Below are positions 1 to 6,514 of a stretch of 28,190 nt of DNA, in pieces. The DNA is taken from positions 1 to 28,190 of IMG/VR virus record IMGVR_UViG_3300044712_000794; one strand, given 5' to 3'. The notes under the pieces are model-generated. The model was not told the DNA's origin, searched no databases, and was given only the letters and a program-made list of their open reading frames with translations. The translations under genes were made by a program, and so were the position numbers. The DNA comes from a virus. Numbering within the stretch: the first letter of the stretch is position 1; the number at the start of each line of letters is the position of its first letter.

Positions 1-8
1 ATAGACCT

Positions 9-962
9 TCAAGAAACCGAATTGTTCAAAGAAGTGTTGGGGAATAATTGGCCCCAGAGGACTCGGAACGCTCGCTCTGCGGTGGCTGGGACAACTCCGT
101 TTCCGAGGAGTCGGAGTTCGTCTGTGCGATTGTCACAGGAGACTGACAACTCGGCATAGTCCATCCGACCGGAAGGCCCATGAGGGTCTCCACCCATCGA
201 GGGTTCAGCTTGCCTCCGACTTGACTGTCTAATTTTGGAATCATGCTCCCATCCTTCTGACGATGCGCTCCCGTCGAAACGGTTGCGGTTGCCCACGACT
301 CTTGGCGGCTCCCAACTGTATTGCGGTTGCCCTGGTCGGCTAGGCCACCCTCCGTATGCGCCTGAACCGCTACGTCCAAGGTATCCATCGAGATCTTCCC
401 GTTCCGAATCCGTCCCCCAGAGTAGCCCCCCTTGTGATCCCTGGTTGATGAGGTGGGCCAGGATGAAGACTCTTTTGCGTTGGTGGGGCGCACCGACTTC
501 ACTCGCTGAGAAAATTCCGAACGTCGCTTCGTAACCAATTCTTTCCAGGTCTTCGAGGACTTCTCGGAGTCCGAGGCTGATGTGCCCCTCGACATTCTCG
601 AACAGGCAGGCTCGGGGTCGCATGGAAACAATTCCATCTGCGATCCAAGGCCAGAGGTGGCGTGGGTCGTCTTTGCCGAGTCGTTTTCCGGCGGCTGAGA
701 ACGGCTGGCAAGGATAGCCGCCGCTGAGGATACCCACTCGGTCACGAAACTCTGCCCACGGGAAGGTTTTAAGATCCGTCCAGATAGGAGCGCAGTCCAG
801 GAGTCCCGCTTCCATTTTAGCGACCAAGTTCGAGCAGGCAAAGGCTTCGATCTCACTAAAAGCGATTGTCCGCAAAGTTGGGATTGCTCGTTTAAGTCCG
901 AGATCAATGCCTCCGTATCCGGCACAAAGGCTGACGTGTGTAATTGGCGAGGTAGTATCCAC
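9..962 (-). CDS. DNA (cytosine-5) methyltransferase
   Basis: This protein should transfer a methyl group from S-adenosylmethionine to C5 of cytosine at a specific DNA site. The family motifs appear in order: motif I (SLCAGYGGIDLGL) near the N-terminus, the catalytic motif IV GGYPCQPFS with Cys at about residue 85, motif VI FENVEGH, motif VIII GAPHQRKRVFILA, a variable target-recognition region, and the C-terminal motif X-like LLGNGVVPATAER. I chose the GTG at 962 (317 aa). It lies one base after the stop of the upstream gene, has a GAGG six bases before it, and places motif I close to the N-terminus as usual. An ATG at 998 is the alternative and would overlap the upstream gene. The open frame continues to 1121 but there runs over the upstream zinc-ribbon gene. 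No restriction endonuclease is visible nearby, so it is probably an orphan phage enzyme that protects phage DNA from host restriction (inference). It is the last complete gene of the leftward transcript in this window. Confidence 0.93.
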   Translation of the reverse strand: MDTTSPITHVSLCAGYGGIDLGLKRAIPTLRTIAFSEIEAFACSNLVAKMEAGLLDCAPIWTDLKTFPWAEFRDRVGILSGGYPCQPFSAAGKRLGKDDPRHLWPWIADGIVSMRPRACLFENVEGHISLGLREVLEDLERIGYEATFGIFSASEVGAPHQRKRVFILAHLINQGSQGGLLWGTDSEREDLDGYLGRSGSGAYGGWPSRPGQPQYSWEPPRVVGNRNRFDGSASSEGWEHDSKIRQSSRRQAEPSMGGDPHGPSGRMDYAELSVSCDNRTDELRLLGNGVVPATAERAFRVLWGQLFPNTSLNNSVS

Positions 963-963
963 A

Positions 964-1167
964 TTATTCCTCGAAGTAGGCTTCCACTTCCTCGACATCC
1001 ACTTCGGTTCCGCACTTTGGACACTCTCCTGGATCGCATTCTGCCGCTGATCCTTGTTCGGCGTCTTCGAAGCGTCCGTGCATGTATCGGTTTCGCGTTG
1101 CCGGTGAAAATCGGACTTCAAACTCGTGTTCGCATTCTTCGTTGTGGCATGTGTAGTCGTGTGTCAT
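964..1167 (-). CDS. small zinc-ribbon protein
   Basis: This is a 67-aa acidic protein with a cysteine pair near the N-terminus (CHNEEC) and a second pair near the C-terminus (CPKC), the layout of a zinc ribbon. The cysteine spacing resembles small FmdB-like or regulatory zinc ribbons, but no specific family can be assigned. It follows the DNA polymerase gene by 14 nt and is followed one base later by the methyltransferase start. The leader before its ATG is A/C-rich with no SD. Its function is unknown; it may bind nucleic acid or a host protein (inference). Confidence 0.75.
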   Translation of the reverse strand: MTHDYTCHNEECEHEFEVRFSPATRNRYMHGRFEDAEQGSAAECDPGECPKCGTEVDVEEVEAYFEE

Positions 1168-1181
1168 AGGTTATGTGGTTA

Positions 1182-2933
1182 TTACTTGGTGTAAACAGGA
1201 GTGATATTTGCGTCGGCTCCAAGAGGCATCTTGGGGCACCATTCGGGAGATTCGACGAGCAACGCCTCGATCTTGGATCGGTCTTCTTCGGCAGTGATCT
1301 CATCGACAAGAACAACGACTTCATCGTGAACCCGCATAATGATCTCGTAGCCGGCAGCCTCGATCTTGCGGCACTGGTGCATGAAGACATCTCTTGCGGT
1401 CGCTTGGGTAATGTTTTCCGCCAAGAGGCCCCCGTATATCTTGCTCCGGAGCATCTTGCCGTTCTTCGATAGCAGGCAGGAGGAGTCCCTACCTTCTTTG
1501 GCTACCTTTCGGTAGGTCAGGGTACGCCCCGAAGGTAGTGACAGCTCCATGTCATCGTCATAGGATTCCTTAATCGCCTTATCGAGTCTGCCCCAGAGGG
1601 CCACGATTTTCGGGTTGGATGCCCGATACTCGCGGACGATCCTTGCGGAATCCTCCTCCGAGATGTCTAGTCCGGCCATGATTTTTGCCACGGTCTTGAA
1701 CTTCTCTGATCCGCAGCCGAAGCCGAGTCCTAGGACACGGGCTTTTGAGAGCTGACGTAGCTTGTTATCGACCTCCTTGAGCGGTCTTGGGTCGTTGTAG
1801 CCCATAGTCGCCCGGGCGTGAGCCTCGTAGATGTCAATCCCAGTGCGGAGGATGTCGAGCGTGTCGAAGTCCTGAGCCAAGTAGAGAATGACCCGCGATT
1901 CGATCTGAGCGAGGTCTGCAACGACAAGCGTTTTGCCCTTTGGGGCCGCGATGAGCTTTCGGAGTTCGACGCCGGCAATTTCACCTTTAGGTAAATTCTG
2001 AGCGTTCCAGCCCCCGCCACCGCTGTCCCTTCCGGTCGTCGCCCCGAAGAACTTCAGTTCGTATCCCATCCGACCTGTCGGACGTGTGCGGGAAATCATG
2101 GTCTCCACTGCTTTAAGGTGCTTGTTGGCCTTGCGGAAGGCACGGACTCCGTTGACCCAAGGAAACTTGTCGCCGAATTCCTCCTCCCACTTCTGGGCCT
2201 GAACCTCTTTCTCCGAGAAAGAATCGGGAGCCCAGATGCCTTCGGCCTCACACTGATTGCGAATGGCTTGCAGCGATAGCGGGGGTAGGTGACTCGTTCC
2301 GACCCAAGGCAGCAACGACTTGGTATTCTCGACTTCGGCCACCAGAGATTTCTTTGCCGCGTTGAGTTTGTCGATGTCCACGGGAACCCCGCGCATCCCC
2401 ATCTCTCGTGTCATACGCGAGATCTCCCACTCGTGTTCCGGCATGAGGTGCCCGTGCTTCTTGAAGATCTCCAGGGTATTCTTTGCATCCCCTAGGGCGT
2501 AGTCGGCGACTTCCTTCTTGAACTCCGGAGTCATGTCCTTCCAGTGCTTTCCCTTCATGTTGTCACGGGTGCTCTTGCTCATCTCGGCACCCAACAAGTA
2601 CTTGGACGCTTCAGCCAGACTCCTAGGGTATCCGAGGTATGCGCTAAGATCTGCCGTGTCGTAGACGTACTGAGGCCCGATCTTGGGTACTACCCTCCGT
2701 TCCTTCAGGGCATCGAAGAGAGTCATATCGAACGCGGCGTTGTGCATGACCCAATTCATGCCGGCAACGTCGAGCCAAGGGGCTTTCTCGGGGCGTCCGA
2801 CATAGATGATGCCGTAGTCCGAGTACATCGAGACCATGTAGATGTCTGTGGCGCGGGCATAATGCCACGCCCCCATGTCTACCACTGTAATGTCTTTCGA
2901 GTAATAAGCCTCGAAGTCGATTGCTACGTTCAC
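1182..2933 (-). CDS. family A DNA polymerase with 3'-5' exonuclease domain
   Basis: This is the phage replicative polymerase, 583 aa. The N-terminal DnaQ-like exonuclease has motif I (IDFE, D6/E8), motif II (HNAAFD, D69) and motif III (Y145-x3-D149), so proofreading should be active. The polymerase domain has motif A (ADLAQIESR, catalytic D340), motif B (K followed by FG with the usual spacing) and motif C (VHDE, H536-D537-E538). There is no 5'-3' exonuclease domain, as expected for phage polymerases. The start is GTG at 2933, overlapping the TGA of the small upstream gene (GTGA), so translation is probably coupled. The neighbouring dNMP kinase and the DnaB, SSB-like and DUF1376 genes further upstream make a self-contained replisome apart from primase. 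Confidence 0.96.
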   Translation of the reverse strand: MNVAIDFEAYYSKDITVVDMGAWHYARATDIYMVSMYSDYGIIYVGRPEKAPWLDVAGMNWVMHNAAFDMTLFDALKERRVVPKIGPQYVYDTADLSAYLGYPRSLAEASKYLLGAEMSKSTRDNMKGKHWKDMTPEFKKEVADYALGDAKNTLEIFKKHGHLMPEHEWEISRMTREMGMRGVPVDIDKLNAAKKSLVAEVENTKSLLPWVGTSHLPPLSLQAIRNQCEAEGIWAPDSFSEKEVQAQKWEEEFGDKFPWVNGVRAFRKANKHLKAVETMISRTRPTGRMGYELKFFGATTGRDSGGGGWNAQNLPKGEIAGVELRKLIAAPKGKTLVVADLAQIESRVILYLAQDFDTLDILRTGIDIYEAHARATMGYNDPRPLKEVDNKLRQLSKARVLGLGFGCGSEKFKTVAKIMAGLDISEEDSARIVREYRASNPKIVALWGRLDKAIKESYDDDMELSLPSGRTLTYRKVAKEGRDSSCLLSKNGKMLRSKIYGGLLAENITQATARDVFMHQCRKIEAAGYEIIMRVHDEVVVLVDEITAEEDRSKIEALLVESPEWCPKMPLGADANITPVYTK

Positions 2934-3100
2934 TTGTAGACAATTCTTGTTCGGGTTTCTGTCTTAATCGTTACTTCCCCGGTAGTCTTCCGACGCTTCA
3001 GGTTGATCTTGCTGAATTCCTTCTGAAAGGCTGTCAGGTTATGCCTTGGCGCGTCTCCTTTTCCTGCGCCCTTCTTGATTGTTATGATGTTCTCGGTCAT
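2930..3100 (-). CDS. small basic protein upstream of DNA polymerase
   Basis: This 56-aa lysine/arginine-rich protein begins MTENIITIKKG and ends RTRIVYK. Its ATG overlaps the TGA of the dNMP kinase by 4 nt, and its own TGA overlaps the GTG of the polymerase. This double coupling is the strongest evidence that the gene is real. I do not recognise a family. The high positive charge and the position next to the polymerase suggest nucleic-acid binding or a polymerase accessory role (inference). Confidence 0.75.
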   Translation of the reverse strand: MTENIITIKKGAGKGDAPRHNLTAFQKEFSKINLKRRKTTGEVTIKTETRTRIVYK

Positions 3101-3642
3101 AGGGTTTGAATTATTTTGATGGATGATGAGATAAATTCTCCGACAGTTCCTTCATTCTGGATGGTCACATCCGATGCTAGTTCTATCTTTTCTGAAACGT
3201 GTTCGTTTACCGGAGTATTGACATCTCGAACGATAGTGATCGAAATCCCTCCCATCCGTTTCAGTGTGTCTAATTCGTTTTGGAACCGGCAGTCGTCTAC
3301 CACTACTGGCGTCTGCTCTTTGATTGCTTGGGTTACTCGATACTCCCAGATATCTACCCAGATCGTAGGGGAGATCATCTGACGCCCCCATTCAGTTCCC
3401 AAGGTTTGCATAGCAAAGCGAGGCGATTTATTCCCCAAAAGCTTGCAACAATCTTCTTTGCGATCTCCCTCGATCTCTTGATAGGTGAGACCTAGGGCAC
3501 GAAGCATGTCCTTGAGCGGACCGGCAAACTTGATCCTCTTGTACCCGAATTCTTTGACCAGGTAGTCGGCAAGTGTTGTTTTACCTGATTTTGCTAGGCC
3601 GCATAGCCCGATGATGGGGGGAAGTGAAGCCTCAGAGATCAT
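3097..3642 (-). CDS. deoxynucleoside monophosphate kinase-like protein
   Basis: This 181-aa P-loop protein has a Walker A motif GLAKSGKT at residues 15-22 and a later VVVDDCRFQNE segment typical of phage dNMP kinases. It is expected to phosphorylate dNMPs with ATP so that dNTP supply matches phage DNA synthesis. The start ATG at 3642 lies inside the 3' end of the upstream gene (11-nt overlap) and has a near-perfect SD (AAGGAGGA) encoded within that gene. Its TGA overlaps the ATG of the small gene before the polymerase. The exact substrate base cannot be read from the sequence. Confidence 0.85.
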   Translation of the reverse strand: MISEASLPPIIGLCGLAKSGKTTLADYLVKEFGYKRIKFAGPLKDMLRALGLTYQEIEGDRKEDCCKLLGNKSPRFAMQTLGTEWGRQMISPTIWVDIWEYRVTQAIKEQTPVVVDDCRFQNELDTLKRMGGISITIVRDVNTPVNEHVSEKIELASDVTIQNEGTVGEFISSSIKIIQTL

Positions 3643-3973
3643 TGGTCTCCTCCTTCAATTCGGTGTCACGGCTTTTGGCCCAGTCGTAAAGCTCTTTGGC
3701 TTCCCAAACTTGGCGCTCGTCGTTGCTCTCCATAGCTTTCAGGAGCTTGTCGGAAACCATTTTCCAGTTCGCGAGAGCTTCTTCGTGCCCCTCGTAGATC
3801 TTTGCTCCGCGAGCCCAAAGATCGTTTTCGTAGTTGGCCTTTAGTAGGTCTGTGCGAAAGACTTCCATCCCCGCCTTGAAAGCAAACTTCAAGTACTCCT
3901 GATGTCCCGAAGGAGACCAAAAACGAACCCCTTCTTTCGCATACCAAGATTCAAATAGTTCATCGGAATTCAT
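3632..3973 (-). CDS. small phage protein of unknown function
   Basis: This is a 113-aa charged protein (start MNSDELFESWYAKEG). A Trp/Phe-rich N-terminus of the type FESW...FW...FKAGMEV is common in small early phage proteins, but I know of no function. I chose the ATG at 3973 because it overlaps the TGA of the upstream gene (ATGA); the frame is open further upstream but would run through that gene. Its final codons (KEE) provide the SD for the dNMP kinase. Confidence 0.7.
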   Translation of the reverse strand: MNSDELFESWYAKEGVRFWSPSGHQEYLKFAFKAGMEVFRTDLLKANYENDLWARGAKIYEGHEEALANWKMVSDKLLKAMESNDERQVWEAKELYDWAKSRDTELKEETNDL

Positions 3974-4170
3974 AGTGCTTGCTGGTACGCTTCTTCGGCT
4001 CTGTGGGCCAGGTAGATAAGAATCTTTGATTTGATGGGGCTTGATTGAGCCCTGAATGCCCGATACCACCGGATACAGGACTTTAGTTTTTTTATCTGAT
4101 CCTCAAGCCGTGCAATCTCCATCGAGAGATATTTTGGGGTTTGGTTTAGTTCTATTCGTTCCACGATCAT
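3970..4170 (-). CDS. small coiled-coil protein
   Basis: This is a 66-aa protein with a predicted coiled coil in the middle (MEIARLEDQIKKLKSCIRW). The start at 4170 overlaps the TGA of the DUF4406 gene (ATGA) and follows a perfect AAAGGAGG four bases upstream. The family is not recognised. Tight coupling on both sides supports it as a real gene of the early operon. Confidence 0.7.
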   Translation of the reverse strand: MIVERIELNQTPKYLSMEIARLEDQIKKLKSCIRWYRAFRAQSSPIKSKILIYLAHRAEEAYQQAL

Positions 4171-4532
4171 AAGTCCTCCTTTGGTGGGACTTGACTGACT
4201 CTCCACATCCCAAGTGTTTCGACTGGTATTCCTAGGTCTAGCGCAAGCTGAACTTCTACTCTTGCCCCGCGGGATTTTTCCCATCCGTTAAGGACTACTA
4301 CCTTATCTGATTTTGCCAGGGCGGTGACCGCTCTTCTCATGCAGTCTCTCCACAAAATCTCAAAGTCGTCTTTATTGAATTCGTGAGAATCTTTTTCCGG
4401 GACTGGGCTCAGATTAAACGGGTTTATCGGCTCCTGGCCGCGCAGGGCTATTATGCTCTCTGCGTGGTCAAATTCCGCTTTGTTCCATCTGGGATAGCCA
4501 GACATGGGGCCGGCAATATAAACGAGTTCCAT
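4167..4532 (-). CDS. DUF4406-type protein (deoxyribosyltransferase-like fold)
   Basis: This 121-aa protein has the hallmarks of DUF4406: YIAGPMSGYP at residues 5-14, an INPF segment, then DKVVVLNGWEKSRGARVEVQLALDLGIPV. The family is related in fold to nucleoside 2-deoxyribosyltransferases and is common in phages, usually beside nucleotide or replication genes. A role in nucleotide or NAD-like ligand handling is plausible but unproven. The start ATG at 4532 is preceded by a 70-nt gap that contains a stem-loop and no clear SD. The TGA overlaps the next start. Confidence 0.82.
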   Translation of the reverse strand: MELVYIAGPMSGYPRWNKAEFDHAESIIALRGQEPINPFNLSPVPEKDSHEFNKDDFEILWRDCMRRAVTALAKSDKVVVLNGWEKSRGARVEVQLALDLGIPVETLGMWRVSQVPPKEDL

Positions 4533-4541
4533 TAGTATATT

Positions 4542-4595
4542 GGGTAGCCGCTCGGGTGGTTTGGGGGGCAGATTGGTTCCCCCCGAGCAGCTCCC
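4542..4595. other. stem-loop in the gap before the DUF4406 gene
   Basis: The arms GCCGCTCGGG (4547-4556) and CCCGAGCAGC (4582-4591) pair at 9 of 10 positions and extend by a further GGG/CCC pair. Inside lies a competing GGGGGG (4563-4568) / CCCCCC (4579-4584) stem that shares bases with the outer one. No U-tract follows on either strand, so it is not a classic intrinsic terminator. It could be a processing site, an attenuator or a translational control of the DUF4406 gene. Confidence 0.5.
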
Positions 4596-4602
4596 TAATT
4601 AT

Positions 4603-5349
4603 TTAGCCGAGAGCTTGGATATCCTCTTTGGCTTCAGCAGATACCAGACCCGCCGAACGAAGAGTTGGCTGCCACCATGAATTTTTGGTGTCGCGTACAA
4701 GAACGCTGCCAAGTTCCCACTGCCCTCCGGTCAAACCAGTTGCGGAGAGATGTCCTCGCAGGCTAGATGCCAGAGTTACGGCCACGGCTCCGAATGCAGT
4801 TCCGGTTGCGGTATACACCACACGGGCATACTGCTTTCCTCCGATGGTGTGACAAAAGCTAGAAGAGGCTTCCTCATCGAGACCCTCCGGAGCTTCAACA
4901 AGAAACTCAATGTGGGCCATCTCGCTGAAGTTGTTACCTCCCTTAGCTCGGCTGATCACCCCACCTGCGGAGCGAACTTCGCTGGCAGTGTTGAAAATAC
5001 GGGCCGGCGTATCGGACTCGTATGGAGTGTTTTCGCGATACTGCTTGACCATACGGACAGCGATTACGCGGATCGGGTTGCACTTGTCCTTGGTGTCTGC
5101 AAGGGAGTTAAGTTGATGCTCGCGGTTAATCGCAAACGTGCCAGGAGTGAACTTGTCGGCAAGCTCGCCAGACTTATTGACGAGATTGATGCGGGGGAGG
5201 CGGGTGTCTTGTACGCCCCACTCCCCGATGAGTGATCCGTTGGCGTCGTTAAGTGCCGCGGGGGCCACCAAGGCGGATTCCTTGACGATTACTGCTGTTG
5301 TGGTCTCGACGGCTTCTGCCTCGACTGACTCGAATGATACTTTTGCCAT
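4603..5349 (-). CDS. phage protein of unknown function in the replication module
   Basis: This 248-aa protein has a low-complexity N-terminus (about residues 1-35, rich in E, V, A and T), followed by a segment RLPRINLVNKSGELADKFTPGTFAINREHQL and a long mixed domain rich in aromatics and glycine. I recognise the general type (phage proteins near replication genes) but cannot give a function; an ssDNA-binding or recombination accessory role is possible and unproven. It is one of the few genes in this operon with its own long leader (129 nt, 5350-5478), A/C-rich just before the ATG and without an SD. It may therefore have its own promoter or a processed transcript. Confidence 0.75.
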   Translation of the reverse strand: MAKVSFESVEAEAVETTTAVIVKESALVAPAALNDANGSLIGEWGVQDTRLPRINLVNKSGELADKFTPGTFAINREHQLNSLADTKDKCNPIRVIAVRMVKQYRENTPYESDTPARIFNTASEVRSAGGVISRAKGGNNFSEMAHIEFLVEAPEGLDEEASSSFCHTIGGKQYARVVYTATGTAFGAVAVTLASSLRGHLSATGLTGGQWELGSVLVRDTKNSWWQPTLRSAGLVSAEAKEDIQALG

Positions 5350-5478
5350 GATGTATTGTGTGTTTTTGGGTTTCCGGAATCCGTCCGGATGCGGTTTTGG
5401 CTTTCGCCGAAATTGAAAGGTTGCGGGGTTATTATCGGGGTTTAGACAGAGAAGACTGACAGTTGTTCAAATAAACTT
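5350..5478 (-). other. 129-nt leader upstream of the 248-aa gene
   Basis: No gene is seen here. On the minus strand there is a weak promoter-like pair (TTGAAC, 18 nt, TCTAAA) at its upstream end and an A/C-rich stretch (AAACCCAAAAACACAC) just before the ATG at 5349. The only other structure is the small hairpin at the end of the preceding gene, listed separately. Internal promoter activity is possible but not supported by a strong match. Confidence 0.3.
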
Positions 5479-5496
5479 TCATTCGAGCGAAAGTTT
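5473..5496. other. small hairpin over a stop codon
   Basis: The arms AAACTTTC (5473-5480) and GAAAGTTT (5489-5496) are perfect 8-bp inverted repeats with an 8-nt loop. The structure contains the stop codon of the 67-aa gene. It is A/T-rich and followed on the minus strand by TATTTG rather than a true T-run, so at best it is a weak terminator or a ribosome/RNA stability element. Confidence 0.35.
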
Positions 5497-5682
5497 TAAC
5501 TGTTCGATCTCCTCGTTGAGGTCGTCCAGAAGAGCTTGGATTGTTGAGGTCTTTCCGTCATGCAGCATGCGAAAGAGGTGTTCCCTGAAGCGCCAGACTA
5601 CCAAGCGCCATTCGGTTCCGTGAACCGCGTCGAGGTGTTCCTCACCTTCTTCTGGAAGCGTAAACTCTAGGGTAGCTTTCAT
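5479..5682 (-). CDS. small acidic phage protein of a common family
   Basis: This 67-aa protein begins MKATLEFTLPEEGEEHLDAVHGTEW and ends in an acidic helix (LLDDLNEEIEQLKLSLE). This MKATLEF-L-PEE pattern is widespread in small early proteins of tailed phages, with no known function. I chose the start at 5682 because it overlaps the TGA of the upstream gene and removes an unlikely N-terminal extension. Confidence 0.78.
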   Translation of the reverse strand: MKATLEFTLPEEGEEHLDAVHGTEWRLVVWRFREHLFRMLHDGKTSTIQALLDDLNEEIEQLKLSLE

Positions 5683-5930
5683 TTCATGGATTTGTTGCCT
5701 TTGCACTTCCACTTACGGCGGCTCAGGTTGTTGGGGCTGTTTGGGTCTTTGCGCCAGTCGCCCTTGATCGCATTTGATCTGGCACAATAGGCGTCTCCCT
5801 TCTTGGTTCCCGGTCTAATCCTGTCTCCTCCGTCTTTAGCTTTGCCGGCCTGCCCGTATTTTATCGTACGGGTTCTTCCTGTTTTTGCGTTCTTCACAAC
5901 TTTGGTGAAGCGTTTTTTCATTGTAGCCAT
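5679..5930 (-). CDS. small basic Cys-containing phage protein
   Basis: This is an 83-aa lysine/arginine-rich protein. It contains FTKVVKNAKTGRTRTIKYG, then PGTKKGDAYCARS and a C-terminal DPNSPNNLSRRKWKC. This arrangement recurs in uncharacterised phage proteins (DUF6321-like, from memory). Two cysteines and strong positive charge suggest nucleic-acid contact (inference). It starts one base after the upstream stop and overlaps the downstream gene by 4 nt. Confidence 0.75.
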   Translation of the reverse strand: MATMKKRFTKVVKNAKTGRTRTIKYGQAGKAKDGGDRIRPGTKKGDAYCARSNAIKGDWRKDPNSPNNLSRRKWKCKGNKSMK

Positions 5931-5931
5931 A

Positions 5932-6147
5932 TTAGTTTTGGTTGGTTGTTTTGTTGTCTGCTAGAAGCGAGTCGTATTCACCGTCACGGAAGTACTGTTT
6001 CCAGTAATAAAATGCTTCTTTCTCTGTCCTGTTAGGACAATTTGAGCTGACTCCCCAGAGTCCTCTGCGACAGTCTATTGACTTGCCTCCGTTGGAGAGA
6101 GTGATGCAGCGGGTGAACGCATTCCATAGGTTAACAAGATCACTCAT
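5932..6147 (-). CDS. small protein of unknown function
   Basis: This is a 71-aa protein with two cysteines (CRRG and NCPN) and several aromatic residues (FYYWKQYF). The family is not recognised. The start ATG overlaps the TGA of the preceding gene and follows a perfect AAAGGAGG encoded in that gene's last codons, which strongly supports this start. Confidence 0.68.
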   Translation of the reverse strand: MSDLVNLWNAFTRCITLSNGGKSIDCRRGLWGVSSNCPNRTEKEAFYYWKQYFRDGEYDSLLADNKTTNQN

Positions 6148-6323
6148 TTGGCCTCCTTTAACTTTTGGATCTCGTCACTTGGCGGCGGTATGTCGTTGAT
6201 AAGCTCCCACTTCACCATTTCCAAGACACCTACTGTCTGGGCGACTGTAAGCTTTCCGTAGCGGCATCGGAGCATATTGTGGAGTTCCTGCTTCAAGTAT
6301 TCCTGTTCAGATATGTCGTTCAT
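6144..6323 (-). CDS. small protein with DEIxKLKEA tail
   Basis: This is a 59-aa, mostly helical protein (start MNDISEQEYLKQELHNML). I chose the start at 6323 because it overlaps the upstream TGA (ATGA) and has AAAGGA before it; an in-frame ATG six bases further up is possible. The last residues, DEIQKLKEAK, match the end of the 323-aa gene upstream (DEIAKLKEAR), and in both cases the codons form the SD for the next gene. Function unknown. Confidence 0.68.
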   Translation of the reverse strand: MNDISEQEYLKQELHNMLRCRYGKLTVAQTVGVLEMVKWELINDIPPPSDEIQKLKEAK

Positions 6324-6514
6324 TGGCATTCCTTTTCCCAGACCACGGTGGTTTTCTCAATCGCCTCGGCCTTTTCGATTTCGGCCTTGGCATCATCCAA
6401 GGAAGAATACCAACTTGGCCCCGTCCATTTGGCCATTCTCTCCCACCAGAAAAGCGTCTTCTTTTCGATGTAGAATCGGTTTAGCCCGTTCTTGACGATG
6501 CGGAGTTTTTTCAT
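6320..6514 (-). CDS. small Trp-rich phage protein
   Basis: This is a 64-aa protein: basic N-terminus, WWERMAKWTGPSWYSSLDDAKAEIEKAEA in the middle, ending WEKECQ. The pattern of aromatic pairs followed by a D/E-A-x-x-x-I helix is common in small phage proteins that describe a strand-helix fold, with no known function. The start overlaps the upstream TGA and has a perfect AAAGGAGG four bases before it. Confidence 0.68.
   Translation of the reverse strand: MKKLRIVKNGLNRFYIEKKTLFWWERMAKWTGPSWYSSLDDAKAEIEKAEAIEKTTVVWEKECQ

Noticed and set aside
26-1039. A 337-codon open frame on the minus strand overlapping the methyltransferase in another frame
   Set aside because: It shows no recognisable domain, has Ser/Arg-rich composition typical of an out-of-frame shadow, and overlaps nearly all of a clear C5 methyltransferase.
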